NCBI GenBank assembly: GCA_029821415.1
Contig: JALGTJ010000124.1
Coordinates: forward strand, 1-6,421
From: Candidatus Zipacnadia bacterium
GTDB lineage: Bacteria > Armatimonadota > Zipacnadia > Zipacnadales > Zipacnadaceae
Length of the DNA: 6,421 nt
Direction: 5' to 3'
The translations under genes were made by a program, and so were the position numbers. The first letter of the stretch is position 1, and the number at the start of each line of letters is the position of its first letter. Positions 6,213 through 6,421 of this stretch are shown here, in pieces. The notes under the pieces were generated by a model that saw only the letters and a list, made by a program, of their open reading frames with translations, was not told where the DNA came from and made no database searches.

Positions 6213-6421
6213 TCACAAATGCCTCCGTAGTGAAACTGGATCAGGTAGTCAGGCAGCAGACTGTGACACTGATGGAGGGCAGGATCCAGTCCGTCGGGCC
6301 GACTGACGCTGTCTCGGCAAGAGATGCCGACCGTGTCATAGATATCAATGGCAATTACCTGGCACCAGGGCTTATTGACCTGCACATTCACGGTCTGCAC
6401 GGACTTCGCCTGGACGCCGGC
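6197..6421 (+). CDS. Amidohydrolase, NagA-like (N-acetylglucosamine-6-phosphate deacetylase-like), N-terminal part
   Basis: The frame is open from ATG 6197 to the right edge (75 codons, no stop). The first 50 residues form the small beta-sandwich typical of the amidohydrolase superfamily: LITNASVV (5-12), a strand ending in MEGRIQSVG (26-34) and VIDINGNYLAPG (47-58). The first metal motif LIDLHIHG (59-66) follows, with H63 and H65. The order APGLIDLHIHG and then a Gly-rich stretch is closest in my memory to N-acetylglucosamine-6-phosphate deacetylases, which remove acetyl from amino-sugar phosphates in the cytoplasm. D-aminoacylases, dihydroorotase-like and adenine deaminase-like enzymes share this start, so the substrate is open. 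Full-length members are about 370-400 residues, so about four fifths is missing. The start overlaps the end of the acetyltransferase gene by 16 bases, showing tight co-translation. No symbol is given because the deciding residues lie beyond the edge. Confidence 0.85.
   Translation, partial: MSRVLITNASVVKLDQVVRQQTVTLMEGRIQSVGPTDAVSARDADRVIDINGNYLAPGLIDLHIHGLHGLRLDAG

Overview
The window is a dense stretch of bacterial DNA that is moderately GC-rich by eye. It has strong Shine-Dalgarno sites, a short divergent intergenic region and five gene products in an operon-like layout. No rRNA, tRNA, CRISPR, transposase or phage gene is visible. The gene families point to an uncultured or environmental anaerobic-leaning bacterium: a DUF1847 cysteine protein, a DUF6785/DUF6784-type polytopic membrane protein, an M28-like hydrolase and an AAC(3)-fold acetyltransferase. 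Lineages such as Armatimonadota, Planctomycetota, Chloroflexota or Poribacteria would fit, but this is inference; no taxonomic marker is present.

Layout. Bases 1-517 (minus strand) hold the first 172 codons of a Gfo/Idh/MocA-type NAD(P)-dependent oxidoreductase, cut by the left edge. Bases 518-746 are a divergent intergenic region. The plus strand then carries a 188-residue DUF1847 protein (747-1313), a 648-residue multi-span membrane protein (1426-3372), and a 133-base gap with several perfect palindromes, one of which contains the Shine-Dalgarno of the next gene. After that comes a gene that looks broken: an M28 aminopeptidase-like N-terminal half (from 3506) runs out of frame at about 4315, and its C-terminal half continues in another frame (from about 4317), fused to an AAC(3)-family N-acetyltransferase domain that ends at 6212. 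The start of an amidohydrolase resembling N-acetylglucosamine-6-phosphate deacetylase (6197 to the right edge) overlaps the fusion gene by 16 bases.

How the genes may work together (inference). A putative membrane transporter, a metal-dependent peptidase/amidase-like domain, an amino-group acetyltransferase, a deacetylase-like amidohydrolase and a sugar-type dehydrogenase together suggest uptake and processing of an amine-containing compound such as an amino sugar, amino-sugar conjugate or small peptide. The main point of interest is the M28-AAC(3) fusion, which retains candidate M28 metal residues on both sides of a break where roughly 35 residues and the reading frame appear to be lost. That break is either a recent inactivating deletion or an assembly artefact.
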